Positions 22,348 to 34,799 of a stretch of DNA of 64,000 nucleotides are shown piece after piece (within the stretch, counting starts at the first letter, position 1; each line of letters starts with the position of its first letter). Source of the DNA: Jimgerdemannia flammicorona (Eukaryota; Mucoromycota; Endogonomycetes; Endogonales; Endogonaceae); assembly GCA_003990745.1 (NCBI GenBank), contig RBNI01000002.1:1-64000 (forward strand), read 5' to 3'. The notes beneath the pieces were generated by a model, which did no database searches, was not told the origin of the DNA, and saw nothing but the letters and a program-made list of their open reading frames with translations. The translations under genes and the position numbers were made by a program.

Positions 22348-22846
22348 TAATTGCTAAGTCCTTCAAATACATCGGATTCTTTTCAAGATATATCTCTTAG
22401 ACTAACTCAAGTTTGTTATAAGCAAGTTCTTATTGGAGTACCTTCTCAAGGTTTTATAGTTCTCAAACTTCTTATCTTTAAACTGTCTTATTATCTCTTT
22501 AGATTGCTTGTAAGGAATTGTGTATATTATACTAAGTAGACTGACTTTATTTTGAAGAAAATAAGAGGGGTATTTATACAAAATATAATTCAATAGTTGC
22601 TAAGATATAAAGCTAAATATAAATTCCAATAACTAAATAAAATGCTGAAATACAGAAAACTGCCAAGTTTCAGTATTGATACAGATGGTTACATAGGTTC
22701 AAAATACTGGTATAATTTCAGTAATATAGAAAAAGAGTGCTAGAATAATTCTGAGTTACATAAGATCAAAAGGTCAGAATACTGATAGAGGAATAGCTAT
22801 TACATAAGAAAAGAATACTGGTATAATTCAGTATAACTAAGGAACT
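22348..22846 (-). repeat. Left LTR of gypsy element 3, first 0.5 kb
   Basis: It matches 40175-40668 and the end of the solo LTR at 54990-55450. The rest of this LTR resumes at 33409 after the nested element. Confidence 0.82.
22842..22846. repeat. Target duplication GAACT of element 2 (left)
   Basis: It pairs with GGACT at 33409-33413. The uninterrupted LTR of element 3 carries GGACT at 40669-40673, so the single mismatch is a later G-to-A change. Confidence 0.85.
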
Positions 22847-24896
22847 TGTAAAAGGATTGCTTTTTAGGGTAACTATTATATAGTTCTGGAAGGGGTTTCT
22901 GGAAGTTCTGGATATTCTGGAAGACTGTTTTCTTAAGGTCAAGATCAATTTCATATGGAGTACATCCTCTATACTTATTGATTTCAAGTTCAGGTTGATG
23001 TCTCAACCAAAGTCCTTTTTCGGACTAGTTCTGGATGTTCAGGATTTTCTGTATTTCAGAAAGTTCAAGAAACTAAGACCAGCTTAGTTGAATTGGCATA
23101 TTGCTGCAGACAATACCCAATTAGGAAATTTTATGATAGGGTTAGGAGTGGGACCTAACAGGGAGCAGATTTACTTAAGAGTGGTTTGTGGGTTATTAAA
23201 TAGGTTTATTCGCTATTCATAATATTGCTATACTAGGAGTAGTTGTGTAAAGGAATATTGTGGGGAAGTGTTCAGGAGTTGTGTTCAGATTATTCAAGTA
23301 TTCAAGTCTGAGATTCTGAGGTCTGGGGGAGGGGGTATTTATACATACTAGTGAGGGGCTATCTGAACTATGCTAAATATGGATGTAATACTTAGTACTT
23401 TGTTGAGTCAGAATACAGTCATATAGTACAAGTGTGATCTGATATGTCAAGAGATCATCTGACTACTGAGTCAGTTTACAGTCATATTGTATATATAAGG
23501 CTAATCTAACTATACTATGACTGCTAAGCTATTTATAGGTTTAGACACTGTCTGGGTAGTTTTTGATAATATCACTATTGATGACATCATCTCTGATAAA
23601 GTAGTCATCTAGGAAGAGTAGTTCACAGATTGCTTCTCTTTGTTCACTGAGGTAATAATACATTAGAACTTCATCACTATCCCACAGAATAGCATCATCT
23701 GTCTCATATGCTGAGTATGGAGTTAGTGGGCAAAGGAGTGGTACATCATCTTCACTTTCATTGGATTCGCTGTCTGCATACCTTCTATAGGTTATAGCAC
23801 TATGAGTTATAGAGTTGTAGTAAGCTAGTAGCTGTAGTTCATATTGCTCATACTTGGGTGATGGAGTTGTTGGTTCAATCTCAAGGGTTATCTGAAGATA
23901 CAGATTGTATTCTTCTGTCTCTTCATTATAGTTGAAGTAATCAGGGGTGAATGTGGATTGGTATTCATGCCGTGGTCATTGTCCCAATAGGTCTTGTAGG
24001 TGGTTATGAACTGCTGTAAGTTCATTGGCAAGGTTGGTGGTGTGATCAGGGTTGGCAGAGATCCTTGGCTTAAGATCATGTTGGCATCAGAGGGATTATT
24101 GTCTTCTGCTTCATTTTTGTCAAATTGGATTATATTATAGATATTCTTCATGGTGTATCTGACTTGAGGCATTTGTAGGATATGGTTATCAGGATGTGGG
24201 AAGGTCCTATCTGTGGTCTGAATGTATTTGAGATACTTGTGGTTGAGTTCTTATATTATATCGTCAATTTGACTGTAGAACAGGGTAGTAACCATTTTGC
24301 TGGTAGTAACTCAGAGGTGGGGGATAACAGTGCTAAACTCATAAAAGAGTTCTCAGTGTTTATGGGCAATGAGTTTCTGGTATTGGGACATCTGGATAAT
24401 GTCCATATCATAGTGGTGTTCAACTATATCTTCTAGGAGGCAGCCAATCTGGTAGTAGCTTGAGATTTGTCCAATTTAGTGGGCTTTGCTAAGCATGTTC
24501 AGAGCATTCCATTGGGCTTCCATGAAGTAGAGGGGTGCTAGACTATGGATATTCATGAGGGGCAGAGGGGGTGTGGCTCAGTTGACAATGGCATTCCAAA
24601 TGTTAGTGTAGATGCAGTTGTAGATCTCAGTAGTTATGTTTGTATATGTTCAGAAGTTGTGGTTGTTATTTGTTTTGGTTCTCTGTTTTGATATATCTTG
24701 GTGCTCAGTATATATGCATTTGGTCCTAATTGGTAAGATTCTGTTTATGTAAATCTTATGTTCCATGACTTCATATTGACTCAGCTTTGTGATCTTGTAG
24801 GTGATTTCCAGATTTGTTCAGCTGATATATGTAATTTCTATAGCTTGTTCAGAGGGTGACATGTGATTTCTGTGATATGGAGGTTGTGTGCTTATA
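22847..24896 (-). repeat. 3' LTR of element 2 (type B)
   Basis: It starts TGTAAAAGGATTGC and ends GTGTGCTTATA (mutated from CTTACA). It contains the U3 ORF at 23541-24523. Confidence 0.9.
23541..24523 (-). pseudogene. LTR-encoded ORF (type B), 3' LTR of element 2
   Basis: This is the same frame as 15973-16956: ATG at 24523, TAA at 23541. It is the best preserved in its middle part, which opens MPQVRYTMKNIYNIIQFDKN and continues EAEDNNPSDANMILSQGSLP. It is interrupted by stops and a 1-nt frame break near 23965. Confidence 0.55.
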
Positions 24897-24911
24897 ACTC
24901 TCCCCTTCTTA
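24897..24911 (-). promoter_or_regulatory. Polypurine tract of element 2
   Basis: AAGAAGGGGAGAGT on the minus strand directly upstream of the 3' LTR, identical to element 1. Confidence 0.8.
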
Positions 24912-25014
24912 GCTTTTGATGTCCTCATCAGGGGCCTTCTAATTTTGTTCTAGTATTGTTATATCATTTGGAAGGTTAAAAGTCCAGTGAAGTCCATTTT
25001 TCTCAGAAAGTAGC

Positions 25015-25088
25015 ATACTTGTAGTATAGTTGCCTAACATATTGGATTCATACGTTAAAGGGTTGTGTGTTCGATACCATGTACCAGA
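25015..25088 (+). other. tRNA-like sequence with pol III A and B boxes, antisense to element 2
   Basis: TAGTATAGTTG at 25022-25032 fits the A-box consensus and GTTCGATACC at 25069-25078 fits the B box. Between them lies TTCATAC, which could be an anticodon loop with CAT. CCA occurs at 25084-25086. The T and acceptor stems do not pair well, so a functional tRNA is unlikely; a decayed tRNA or SINE head is more likely. A mutated counterpart occurs in the other family member at about 52335-52405, so it was present before the copies separated. Confidence 0.35.
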
Positions 25089-25369
25089 AGTAATTCTGAT
25101 GTCATTCACTACTGGAGAATTTCCTCTAAGGAATCTTCTTAAATATCTATATCTTATTTCCCACCAGTGATATGGGGAGAATAGGCTTGCTTTTAGTTTT
25201 GCTATTTTTTCAGAGGGTTAGTATTCTTTTGTCTTGACTTGCTGAGTTCTTGATTTTGTTCATGATAATTATAATATTCAGGAGGGTAATATATAGTATA
25301 TACTAATAGGTGTCAGATATTCAGTTTTAGTTGTTCAAGAAATCATATTTCTAAACTAAGTCAGTAGCA

Positions 25370-28240
25370 TTCTGGAAATTGGTCTTGGGTTTCCATGTTG
25401 CATCATGGATCAGGTAACCTTTCTATTTGACAAGGTACTTAGGATGGTTCTTGTGTCCATGTTTGTTGAGGATTTGTTCAACTTCATATTCTTCCTGGTC
25501 ATTAATAATAATAGGTGCAGGTGGTTCTGTGGTTCAGTTCAGGAATAGTTCATCATTATTGTCATTATATTACTTGAGATATTGGATATTGAAGACTGGG
25601 TGAATCTTAATAGTGTCTGGTAGTGCCAATTTATAGGAGGTTGGAGAGACTTGTGCAATGACTTTGAATGGTCCAATAAACTTACTATTCAGCTTTGTAG
25701 ATAGTCTGTACTTAAGGTTGTCAACTTGATATCCTCGGATGTCTAGTAGAACTTTTTCTCCAATCTCAAAGGTTTCTTCTCGGCAATATTGGTTAACATA
25801 CTGTGACTGTTATTCTTGAGCTTGCGATAAGTTCTCAATTGTAATCTGGCTTAGATTACATATTTGGAGCAAGAATTCTTCAACAGCTTTGACTGTGGAG
25901 AGTTCTTCAGTGGTTCAGATAAGTGTCAAAGGGGTGTTTGGGTTTTGTCTAGTATTGGCAAAGAATGGAGTCATTCCAAGAGAGACTTGCTTACTGTTGT
26001 TATAGGCAAACTCAACTACAGTGAGGTGTTCATGCCAGTTATCTTGTCTATAGGAAATATAGTTCCTTAGTATTTATTCTAGAGTTTAGTTCATTCTTTC
26101 AGTTTGGCCATCAGTTTCAAAGTAAAAGGCTGTAGATAGTACAAGTTTTGTTCCAAGGTGTCTATAGAGGGCTTTTCAAAAGTAGCTGGTGAATTTCGGG
26201 TCTCAATCACTAACAATGATCTTAGGAAGACCATGATAGTGGAAGATGTTGTCAAACAAGAGTGTGGCTATGTCTGGTGCTGTTGCAGTAGTAGTAGTTG
26301 GTACAAAGTGGGCTTGTTTGCTGAGATAGTCCACAAAGACAACAATTGCATCTTTTTCATTCTTGGTTCAGGGTAGTTATATAATGAAGTCTATAGAGAT
26401 TTATTCCCAATTAGTAGATGGTACTGGAATAGAGTGGAGTAGACCAGGTTTTGCTAGTGTTAAGGACTTGTTTCATTGGCAGGCATCACAGGAAGTGATG
26501 TAGGTCTTTGGCTGATCTGCCATGTAGGGCCAATAGAAGTTTCAGGAGATAACTTCATAGTATTTGTTAAATCCTAAATGTCCAGCTATAGGGGCATCAT
26601 GATATTCAAATAGGATAGTCCTTTGGAGGTCTCAGTTGTTTGGAATATACAATTGGTCCTTATAGTAGATATCATTATCCTTGAGTTGGTATTGATGGTA
26701 CCAAGTATGCTTGTCAGCATTACCACTATTCAGGATTTCTTAGAGTGCTTGAGCTTCCTTATCATTAGTACATGCTGTGATAATTCGTTCCATGATAGAG
26801 TTTGTAACCAGTGTAAGGATTTGAATAACTTCTTCAATTAGTGGTCTTGAGATTGCATTGGTAATAATATTTTCCTTACTAGGGTGATACTGAATTTCAT
26901 AGTCAAAGTTGGTGAGGACTTTCATCTATCTGGCTTGCTTTCAAGAAAGTGTAGCCTGGGTCTTAATGTTGACTAATGACTTGTAGTAGTTAATATAGTG
27001 AAGTGTGCTCCTTCTAGGTATAGTTGCTATTTGATCAGAGTGTCTACAATAGCTAGCATTTCCTTCTCATGAGTTGTGTAGTTGATTTCAGTATCATTGA
27101 ATTTGCAGAAATGATAGGTGACTGGGTGTCCTTCTTGCATGAGTACTGCTCTAAGAGCTAGGTCAGAGGTATTAGTAGTAACTTCATATGGTAGGGCAGG
27201 ATTTGTTACTTGAAGTACTGGAGTAGTTATCAAGGTATCTTTTAGTGCTTAAAAGGCTGTATCTTGTTCAGGTCTCCAATTTACAAGATTGTTGAAGTCT
27301 TTCTCTTATTTTGTGGTCCAGAGTTGTTCTTCTTTCTTACTGTGCTTAGTCATTTGAGTAAGGGCAGTAGTGATTTTGGCAAAGTTGTCAACAAATCACC
27401 TGTAATAATTTGCTAATCCCAGGAATGACTGTAGGTCCTTCAGCTTCTTGGGTCTGGGCCAATCCTTGATTGTGGAGATTTTGCTAGGGTCCACCTTAAG
27501 TCTATTTGGTGTGACAATGTGTCCAAGGAATTGAATTTCTTTCAGGAGAAATTTGCACTTACTGAGTTTTGCAAAGAGTCAGTTTTCTCAGAGTTTCAGT
27601 AGTACTAGTTCAAGGTGTTCAAGATATTTCTCCAGAGTTTTGCTGAAGACTAGGATGTCATCAATGTAGACAACAACGAATTTGTTCAGGTATGGGTGCA
27701 GGATGGTATTCATCAGTATCTGAAAGGTTGCAGGAGCATTAGTTAAGCCAAAAGGCATAACTAGGAACTCAAAGTGTCCATAGCGAGTTTGGAAGGCTGT
27801 CTTGTAGATGTCTTCTTCTTTCATGGCAATTTGCTAGTAACTATTTCACAGATCAAAAGAACTCATGAATTGTGGGTTAGTAAGCCTATCAAATATTTCA
27901 TTGATTCTGGATAGTGGGCAACAGTTCTTGATGGTCTGTTCATTGAGGTCATGGTAATCAATGCACATTCACAGGTCTCCTCCTTTCTTGACAACAAAGA
28001 GAACTGGTGCACCATAGAGTAATACATTGGGTCTGATGAATCCTTGTTCCAGGAGCTTATCGATTTCTTTCTTGAGTGTATCAATTTCTCTCAGAGACAT
28101 GTGGTAGATTGATTTGAAGGCTGGTTTAGCATCTGGAATAGTCTTGATGGCATGGTCTACTGCTCATTTAGGAGGTAGGTCTTTTGGAAGCTTTTTTGGG
28201 AATATGTCTTGAAATTTCTGGAGTAGTGGTCTGATACAGC
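25370..28240 (-). pseudogene. Element 2 pol: RT, RNase H, integrase and chromodomain
   Basis: RT (28240 to about 27540) shows [13 protein letters not shown] and the catalytic [13 protein letters not shown]. RNase H (27233-26740) shows QEGHPVTYHFCKFNDTEINY and THEKEMLAIVDTL. Integrase (about 26630-25690) shows an HHCC finger (SCDAC), GLPKIIVSD and DGQTERMN. The chromodomain (about 25500-25370) shows EEYEVEQILNKHGHKNHPKY, then LVK, a TAG at the conserved Trp, and KGYLIHDATWKPK. Chromodomains target integration to heterochromatin in chromoviruses (known for the family). Many single stops block expression. Confidence 0.92.
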
Positions 28241-28599
28241 TATCAACTTTGGAAAAGTCTTCTTCAGAGTTTTCAGGTTCTCCTTTGGATGGGCGGATGG
28301 AGATAGCAAAGAGAGGGCATTTCTTGGCTAATTTCTTGAACTGTAGCTTGTTGATGTGGGTGATCTTTGGTCCAGAGTCACTAGAGCTGAGTAGGTCCTT
28401 TTCTTCTTATAGTTTGAAGTTGTGGCATCCTTTCTTGATGGTCGGTTCCAAGAATGATTTCATTGTCAGAAAGTGGTACAATCTAGAGAGTAATATGTAC
28501 TCAATAGTCACCAATTCGGAAGGGCAGATTGCAGACTTCCTTGCTAATAATATATGAGGTTCCATCAGCTGTGACAACTGCTTGAGTTTGTTATACCGG

Positions 28600-28720
28600 A
28601 GAGGTGAAGACCTTGAGTCTGTTGGCTGTTTCTTCATTGATAAAGTTGTCTAAGGCACTGCTGTCTATCATAATCTTGACAGGTGCTCAGTTGACAAAAG
28701 CTTGGAGTATAAGCAGTTTG
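28600..28720 (-). pseudogene. Element 2 protease active-site region
   Basis: It is homologous to the protease of element 1. Around 28655-28670 the minus strand reads IMIDSSALDNFINEETANRL, so the active-site DSG has become DSS by a G-to-A change. This would inactivate the protease even without the stops. Confidence 0.75.
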
Positions 28721-28940
28721 TCTGATTCAATAGTGGTAATTTTGATTGTAGGAGCTTTCCTTCTGTTGGTTCTTCTTTGAGCCAATTCATTGATACAAGA
28801 GAAGCAATCATCAATTATTCAGGAAGAGTACATTCTAATGCCATGGGGGCATCAGCCACTTAGTACATATCTGTCCTTGATTTTCTTATAGAATTGTTCT
28901 TCTTTACTCATAGTAGGTTGGGCTGGGGCCTTGTTTGATG

Positions 28941-29290
28941 AGCCAAATCCTTTGGATCCTCAGATAGTGGGTAATAGTTCAGAGACTTCCTTGACTGTCA
29001 GAGTTGACTTGATTTTTTCAAATAGAATCTGGGTAATGCAGAAACCAATAGGGATCTTGAAGAGTGTCCAACTATGGTTTTGGATGAGAACAATAATTTT
29101 ACCTATATAATCTTCATCAATGACTCCTCCTTCTACTGAGAGTCCTTTCAATGCTAGACTGCTGCAACAGCATATTCTTCCAATATGTTCTTCAGAGATT
29201 TGGATACTGATTCCTGTGTAGACTTGCTTGACTTCTCAGTTAGAAACTGTAGCTTCTTTGGCTGCATACAGATCATATCCAGCTGCCTTT
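28941..29290 (-). pseudogene. dUTPase domain between gag and protease (element 2)
   Basis: Motif 1 AAGYDLYAA, motif 2 with SSLALKGLSV, motif 3 GGVIDEDYIGKI, and motif 5 GSKGFGSS can be read, at the same place as in element 1. It is followed by a linker and then the protease, so the order gag-dUTPase-protease is fixed in this family. Confidence 0.85.
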
Positions 29291-29399
29291 TGACTTCCTT
29301 TGGTTGGGGCCTTAGCAGTTTGTCTTAACTTGACAAAATCCAGTGTTCTGGTAGTCAGGTTATTGAGGTGGTGTAGAGTAGTAACAGTTGCTCATATTG

Positions 29400-31362
29400 C
29401 TGTTCGGGGTTTTTGGTTGGGGCAGGCACTGGCTATGTGTCCTGTCTTTCAGCAATAGAAGCATACTCCACTTCTTCAAAGTTCATTTCTTTCTCCTTCA
29501 GTGAGTTTCTTAAAGGTACTTAGCTGAGTTTATGATTTCTGGGTGTCCAAGAGGTAGATGTGGAGAGAGCTCAGGATGCTTCATGCTTGGATTCTTCTTT
29601 CTTGGTCCAAGTCTTTTCCTTGTTATTGAATTGTCTTCAAGGCAGAATTGGTCCAGCTGTTAGGATTCGCTTGACCATAGTCTTGATTCTTGCCAGGCAC
29701 TATTGTTGGTGATTGCAGCCAACTGGGCAGCCTTATTCTTGGATTTTTCTAGTAAGCCATTCAGGCAGCGCATCAAATAAATGGTCTGCTCTTGTACTAT
29801 TTCGTACTTCATCATTGGCAATATATCCTAGGCCAATGGTGTTCAGGAGTGACTCGAGTTTTGTACAGAAGGTTTCAAATTCTTCTTTGCTATGTATATC
29901 AAATTTGAGGTTGCAGAGTTTTACTTGAGATTTAGCAATCATGATTTTGCTACAGTATTGGGCAATCATGAGTTGTTTGAGTCCAGGGGCTGCAGGATGG
30001 GCTCCATATCCTGGGGCATTGTTTGCTGCATTTTGAGCAACTACTGCAGGTCAGGTGTCCCATGTGAGGGGTTTTTCAGGAAGGGTTTGCCACCATTCTT
30101 CAGCAGGTCCTCAGAAGAATGTAACAACTTAGTGGATATAGGCTGTGGTGGTAGCAAAGAGTTGTTCCAGAGTGTGGTCTTGATTTTTTGTCAGAAGGCA
30201 GTCAGCAACTCACTCATTTGTCCATTGATTGGCTTTGAAGTTGGTGTCAACTATACTAATGAAGCTTCAGACTTCTTGTGCAGTATCATTGAAGGTAGGT
30301 AGGCTCAGATTTTTGATAGGTCAGGTCTGTTCGGCTAAGGCAGTAATGGTTGCTACCATTATTGCTACCTGGGCTGTGAGGTCTAGAATCTGTTAGTTCA
30401 CCATGTTGTTTACTAGAGGTGGTTGGACTACTGGTAGTGGTGTTACTGGTACTATGGTGCAGAGTGTGATGGGGTTCTTTGGATCTGTGTAAGTTGCTGG
30501 AGTAGTAGTTATGGGTCTGGAGTAAGGGCTCAATAGATAGCTGTCTGTTGCTGTGTAGGTGTATTCTGTCCTGATGGAGGTGCATCTTCTTTAGTGGTAT
30601 ATCCGGGATTGAATTCACTGAGATACTCCTCCTCCTCTTCAGTTTGGTCCCTGTATAGTTGGGTTTCCTCAGTGTCAAAGTAGACAGAATCAGTTATATA
30701 TCTGATTTCGGATGGACTTAATTTAAAGTCAAGTTCTGGTTTAGTATTGGTTTTAGGTTCAGGTAGAGCTGTAGTAGGGCCTGCTTCTGGCTCAGGGTCA
30801 GGTAGTTGATGAAGGGTTTCTCTTGCTTCTTCTTTAAGAATATAGCAGGCCTTGCTGTTCTGGAATTGGTAGTATAATACAGTCTTGGTCCTGGTACAGT
30901 GAAAATTAGTAGAGTTAAGCCACTTGGCTACAGAGGCTTGGGCTTTATGAGGGACTAAGGCTAAAAAGACACTGATGATGGTTGTCCTAGGTCACTTGGA
31001 TTTGTGGAGCTGACAAAACTCTTGTTGAGAAGAGTAAAGAAGGCTTCAATAAGACCTTCTTCATTTTGACTTGCTGGGTGTAGAGCAAGGAGTTCAGTAA
31101 ATAGGGTTTTGCCTATTTGCTGATTTAACTGGAGTATTTCTTTCTTCGAATGAAGTTTGTCCCACTTGTTATACATAGGTGTAGAGGTCAAATTGTCCTT
31201 ATATGTCAGGTTCAATTCTCTCTAGATTGTCAGATGATTCAGGATAAATTCCAGTTCAGAGGTTGGGCTTTATACCAACTTGTAGGAATTCACAGAGGGG
31301 TTTGTAGTGGGGTGAGGAAGCATCTTGAAGCAGAATTGGATTGTAAACTGCTGCTACCAAGT
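29400..31362 (-). pseudogene. Gag region of element 2
   Basis: It parallels the gag of element 1: N-terminal part near 31.2 kb (NLTYKDNLTSTPMYNKWDKL, opened by the frame from the LTR), Pro/Gln-rich middle, capsid-like part 29.73-30.30 kb, zinc knuckle at 29422-29463 (VCFYC, stop, KTGHIASAC), where the stop is CAG-to-TGA/TAG type decay. A PBS ACTTGGTAGCAGCAG lies next to the 5' LTR. Confidence 0.8.
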
Positions 31363-33408
31363 TGTAAGAGAGTTGCTTTTTAGAGTAACTATTACATAGT
31401 TCTGAAAGAGTTTTCTGGAAGTTCTGGATATTCTAAAAGACTGTTTTCTTAAGGTTAAGATCAATTTCATATAGAGTATGTCCTCTATGCTTATTGATTT
31501 CAAGTTTAGGTTGATATCTCAACCAAAGTCCTTTTTCAGACTAGTTCTGGATGTTCAGGATTTTCTATATTTCAGGAAGTTTAAGAAACTAAGACCAGCT
31601 TAGTTGAATTGGCATATCACTGCAGACAATACCCAATTAGGAAATTTTGTAATGGGGTTAGGAGTGGGACCTAACAGGGAGCAGATTTACTTAAGAGTGG
31701 TTTGTGGGTTATTAAATAAGTTTATTCACTATTCATGATATTGCTATACTAGGAGTAGTTGTGTGAAGGGATATTGTGGGGAAGTGTTCAGGAGTTGTAT
31801 TCAGATTGTTCAAGTATTCAAGTCTAAGATTCTGAGGTCTGGGGGAGGGGGTATTTATACTAGTGAGGGGCTATCTGGACTATGCTAAATATGGATATAG
31901 TACTTAGTACTTTGCTAAGTCAGAATGCAGTCATGTAGTACAAGTGTGATCTGACATATCAAGAGATCATCTGACTGCTGAGTCAGTTCACAGTCATGTT
32001 GTATAAGGCTAATCTAACTATACTATGACTGCTAAGCTATTTATAGGTTTAAATACTGTCTGGGTAGTCTTTGATGATATCACCATTGATGATATTATCT
32101 CTGATGAAGTAGTCATCTAGTAAGAGTGGTTTACAGATTACTTCTCTTTATTTACTGAGGTAATAATACATTGGAACTTCATCATCATCCTACAGGATAG
32201 CATTGTCTGTCTCATATGCTAGATATGGAGTTAGTGGGTAAAGGAGTGGTACATCATCTTTGCTTTTATCAGATTTGCTATCTGTGTACCTTCTATAGGT
32301 TACAGTACTATGAATTGCAGGATTATAGTAAGCTGGTGGCTATGGTTCATGTCACTCATACTTGGGTGGCAGAGTTGTTGGTTTGATCTCAAGGGTTGTC
32401 TGAAGATACAAATTGTGTTCTCTATCTCTTCATTGTAGTTGAAGTAATCAGGGGTGAATATGGATTGGTATTCGTGCCAGTGGTCATTGTCCCAATAGGT
32501 CTCATAGGTAGTTATGAACTGCTATAAGTTCATCAGCAAGATTGGTGGTGTGATCAGGGTTGGCAGAGATCCTTGACTTGAGGTCATATCAGTATCAGAG
32601 AGATCATTGTCTTCTGCTTCATCTTTGTCAAATTGGATTATATTGTAGACATCCTTTATGGCATATCCAACTTGAGGCATTTGCAGGATATAGTCATCAG
32701 GGTGTGGGAAGGTTCTATCTGTGGTCTGAACATATTTGAGATACTTGTGGTTGAGTTCTTATATCATGTCATTGATTTGACCATAGGACAGAGTAGCAAC
32801 CATTTCGCTAGTAGTAATTCGGAGGTAGGAGATATGTAATAGTGCTAAACTTATAAAAGAGTTCTCAGTATTTGTGGGTAATGAGTTTCTAGTATTGGGA
32901 CATCTGGGTAATGTCTGTATCATGGTGATATTCAACCATGTTTTCTAGGAGGTAGCTGATCTGGTAGTAGCTTGAGATTTGTTTGATTCAGTGGGCTTTG
33001 CTAAGCATGTTCAGAGCATTCCATTGGGCTTCCATGAAGTAGAGGGATGCTAGACTATGGATATTTATGAGGGGCAGAAGGAGTGTGGCTCGGTTGATAA
33101 TAGCATTCCAAATGTCAGCATGGATGCAGTTGTAGATCTCAGTGGTCATATTTGTGTATGTTCAGAAGTTGTGGTTGTTGTTTGTTTTAGTTCTCTGTTT
33201 CGATGCATCTCGGTGCTCAGTATATATGCATTTGGTCCTGATTGGTAAGATTCTGTTTATATAAATCTTGTGTTCCGTGACTTCATATTGACTCAGCTTC
33301 ATGATCTTATAGGTGATTTCCAGATTTGTTCAGCTGGCATATGTGATTTCTATAGCTTATTCAGAGGGTGACATGTGATTTCTGTGGCGTAGAGGTTGTG
33401 CACTTACA
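31363..33408 (-). repeat. 5' LTR of element 2 (type B)
   Basis: TGTAAGAGAGTTGC...GTGCACTTACA, followed by target duplication GGACT at 33409-33413. The U3 ORF copy is 32049-33035 (ATG 33035, terminal TAA 32049), again broken by stops. Confidence 0.9.
32049..33035 (-). pseudogene. LTR-encoded ORF (type B), 5' LTR of element 2
   Basis: Third copy of the U3 ORF. Start and stop codons occupy the same LTR positions as in the copies at 15973-16956 and 23541-24523. The internal conserved block around NLQQFITTYKTYWDNDH is still readable near 32.5 kb, with TAG/TAA replacing Gln and Trp codons. Confidence 0.55.
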
Positions 33409-34475
33409 GGACTTTAGAGCAGAATGTTCAGAACCATGGAGGCTTCATCCTTGTCATCACTGAAAGAGATGAGATCCATGAATATTTTGGTCTCATTGTA
33501 TAGGTTGCTCATTTTGTATATATTGCACAGGATGATGTTATTGCCAATGACATCATCACATTTGGCAGCAGCAGGAACAAGGAGGTCTAGGGCTCTCCAA
33601 TCTATGAGGTTCTCTTCCATGAAATAGGAAATAAATGTGAGGTCTTAGGGAGGTCTAATCTGGATGCTTGGGCCTTAGAATACTGAGATTAATTCTTGCA
33701 GAAATTGATCTGGGTTGTCCTAGAGGATGGGATGCCAGAAGTCTTCTACCTCATCACTATTGAGAGTGATAGTGGACTAAGCTTCTGTAGCCACCCTGGC
33801 TTCTAGTGCATTAATATGGCAGGCTGACAGATCTCTGAAGTCTGAGACCCTAACATACTCCAAGTTGGGGATTGACTATAGTGCATACCTAAAGATCTGA
33901 TAAATCTTCTTAGCTGTCCTTGCTTTATATATATCCATGGGAGTGGTATCTTGTAAATATTGAGGGCTGGCCTGTGGGAACTCTCTTTCCTATTTCATAC
34001 TCCTGCCACATTTGGAGGTATTCAGTAGCAATAGTGATTCTTGTTTCCATTTTACAGTGGTAGAGAATAAAATGATAAGAATCCCTAATACCTAAGTTGA
34101 GACTAGGAGTCCTTCTTGTGTGGGTCCTCATGGCTCTTCTGATGTCTTAGAACATCCTTTCTTCAACTGAGATACCTTGGTGGTTCCTTGACCTTGAGAT
34201 TTGGTAAGTAGCAGGCATTTAATTTGTGATAAGTCTTTGAGATATTTTGGGATTGGTGGATCTTGTTGAATTGCTGCTACTGCAGTTCCTTGATCCTTCT
34301 TTTATATTCCTCAAGATGTCTATACTGTGGTCATAATGACTCACAGTTGATCATCATTACTCATCTCATAGCCTGGGTGAGTCATGCCATATGATCTTCT
34401 TATACTCTAATCTGGTGGCTTATAAGGAATTGCTGTCTCTTGTGCTGATATCATCATTCTGAGGTCACCACTATA
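33409..34475 (-). repeat. Left LTR of gypsy element 3, second part with LTR ORF
   Basis: It continues the LTR broken at 22846. It contains a copy of the family-2 U3 ORF: ATG at about 34218, terminal TAA at 33416-33414, with at least one indel. The segment MEENLIDWRALDLLVPAAAK at 33620 is intact. It ends ACTATA at 34475, beside the polypurine tract. Confidence 0.8.
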
Positions 34476-34799
34476 TCTTCCTCCTAAATAAGGATCTTCT
34501 TGAATATCCTTATTCATTGGTCCAGTTTTGAAAAATTTGCTGATTCTATAACCTCTGGCAGGGGGCTGAAAAGTGGTGTTTATGGGCTGGTGTCTTCTCT
34601 ATATATTTTGGCATGATGGTGAAGGGTCACTCTCTTCATATAGAGCAAGGGCCTGATTCTGATCTTGATCAATCAGTTGACAGTTCAAACTTCTCTGGCT
34701 TTGAAAGTCTTACAGATGAGTAGTTGCTGGTGCCATATCTCTTAGAGAATGGTCCAGACAGATTACCTGCTAGTCATAGGACATACTGTTACAATTTAC

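Larger units (their letters stand above)
22847..33408 (-). mobile_element. Gypsy element 2: near-complete chromodomain (chromovirus) element with dUTPase
   Basis: LTRs 22847-24896 (2050 bp) and 31363-33408 (2046 bp) flank a 6466-bp interior on the minus strand. The order is PBS, gag with CCHC knuckle, dUTPase, protease, RT, RNase H, integrase, chromodomain, tRNA-like segment (antisense), polypurine tract. Every domain is recognisable but has premature stops, mostly CAG-to-TAG, TGG-to-TAG and CGA-to-TGA. It inserted into the LTR of element 3, leaving the duplication GAACT/GGACT. Confidence 0.93.

Noticed and set aside
25015..25088. Functional tRNA-Met gene
   Set aside because: T-stem and acceptor stem do not pair; only the pol III boxes and loop are convincing, so it is reported as tRNA-like.
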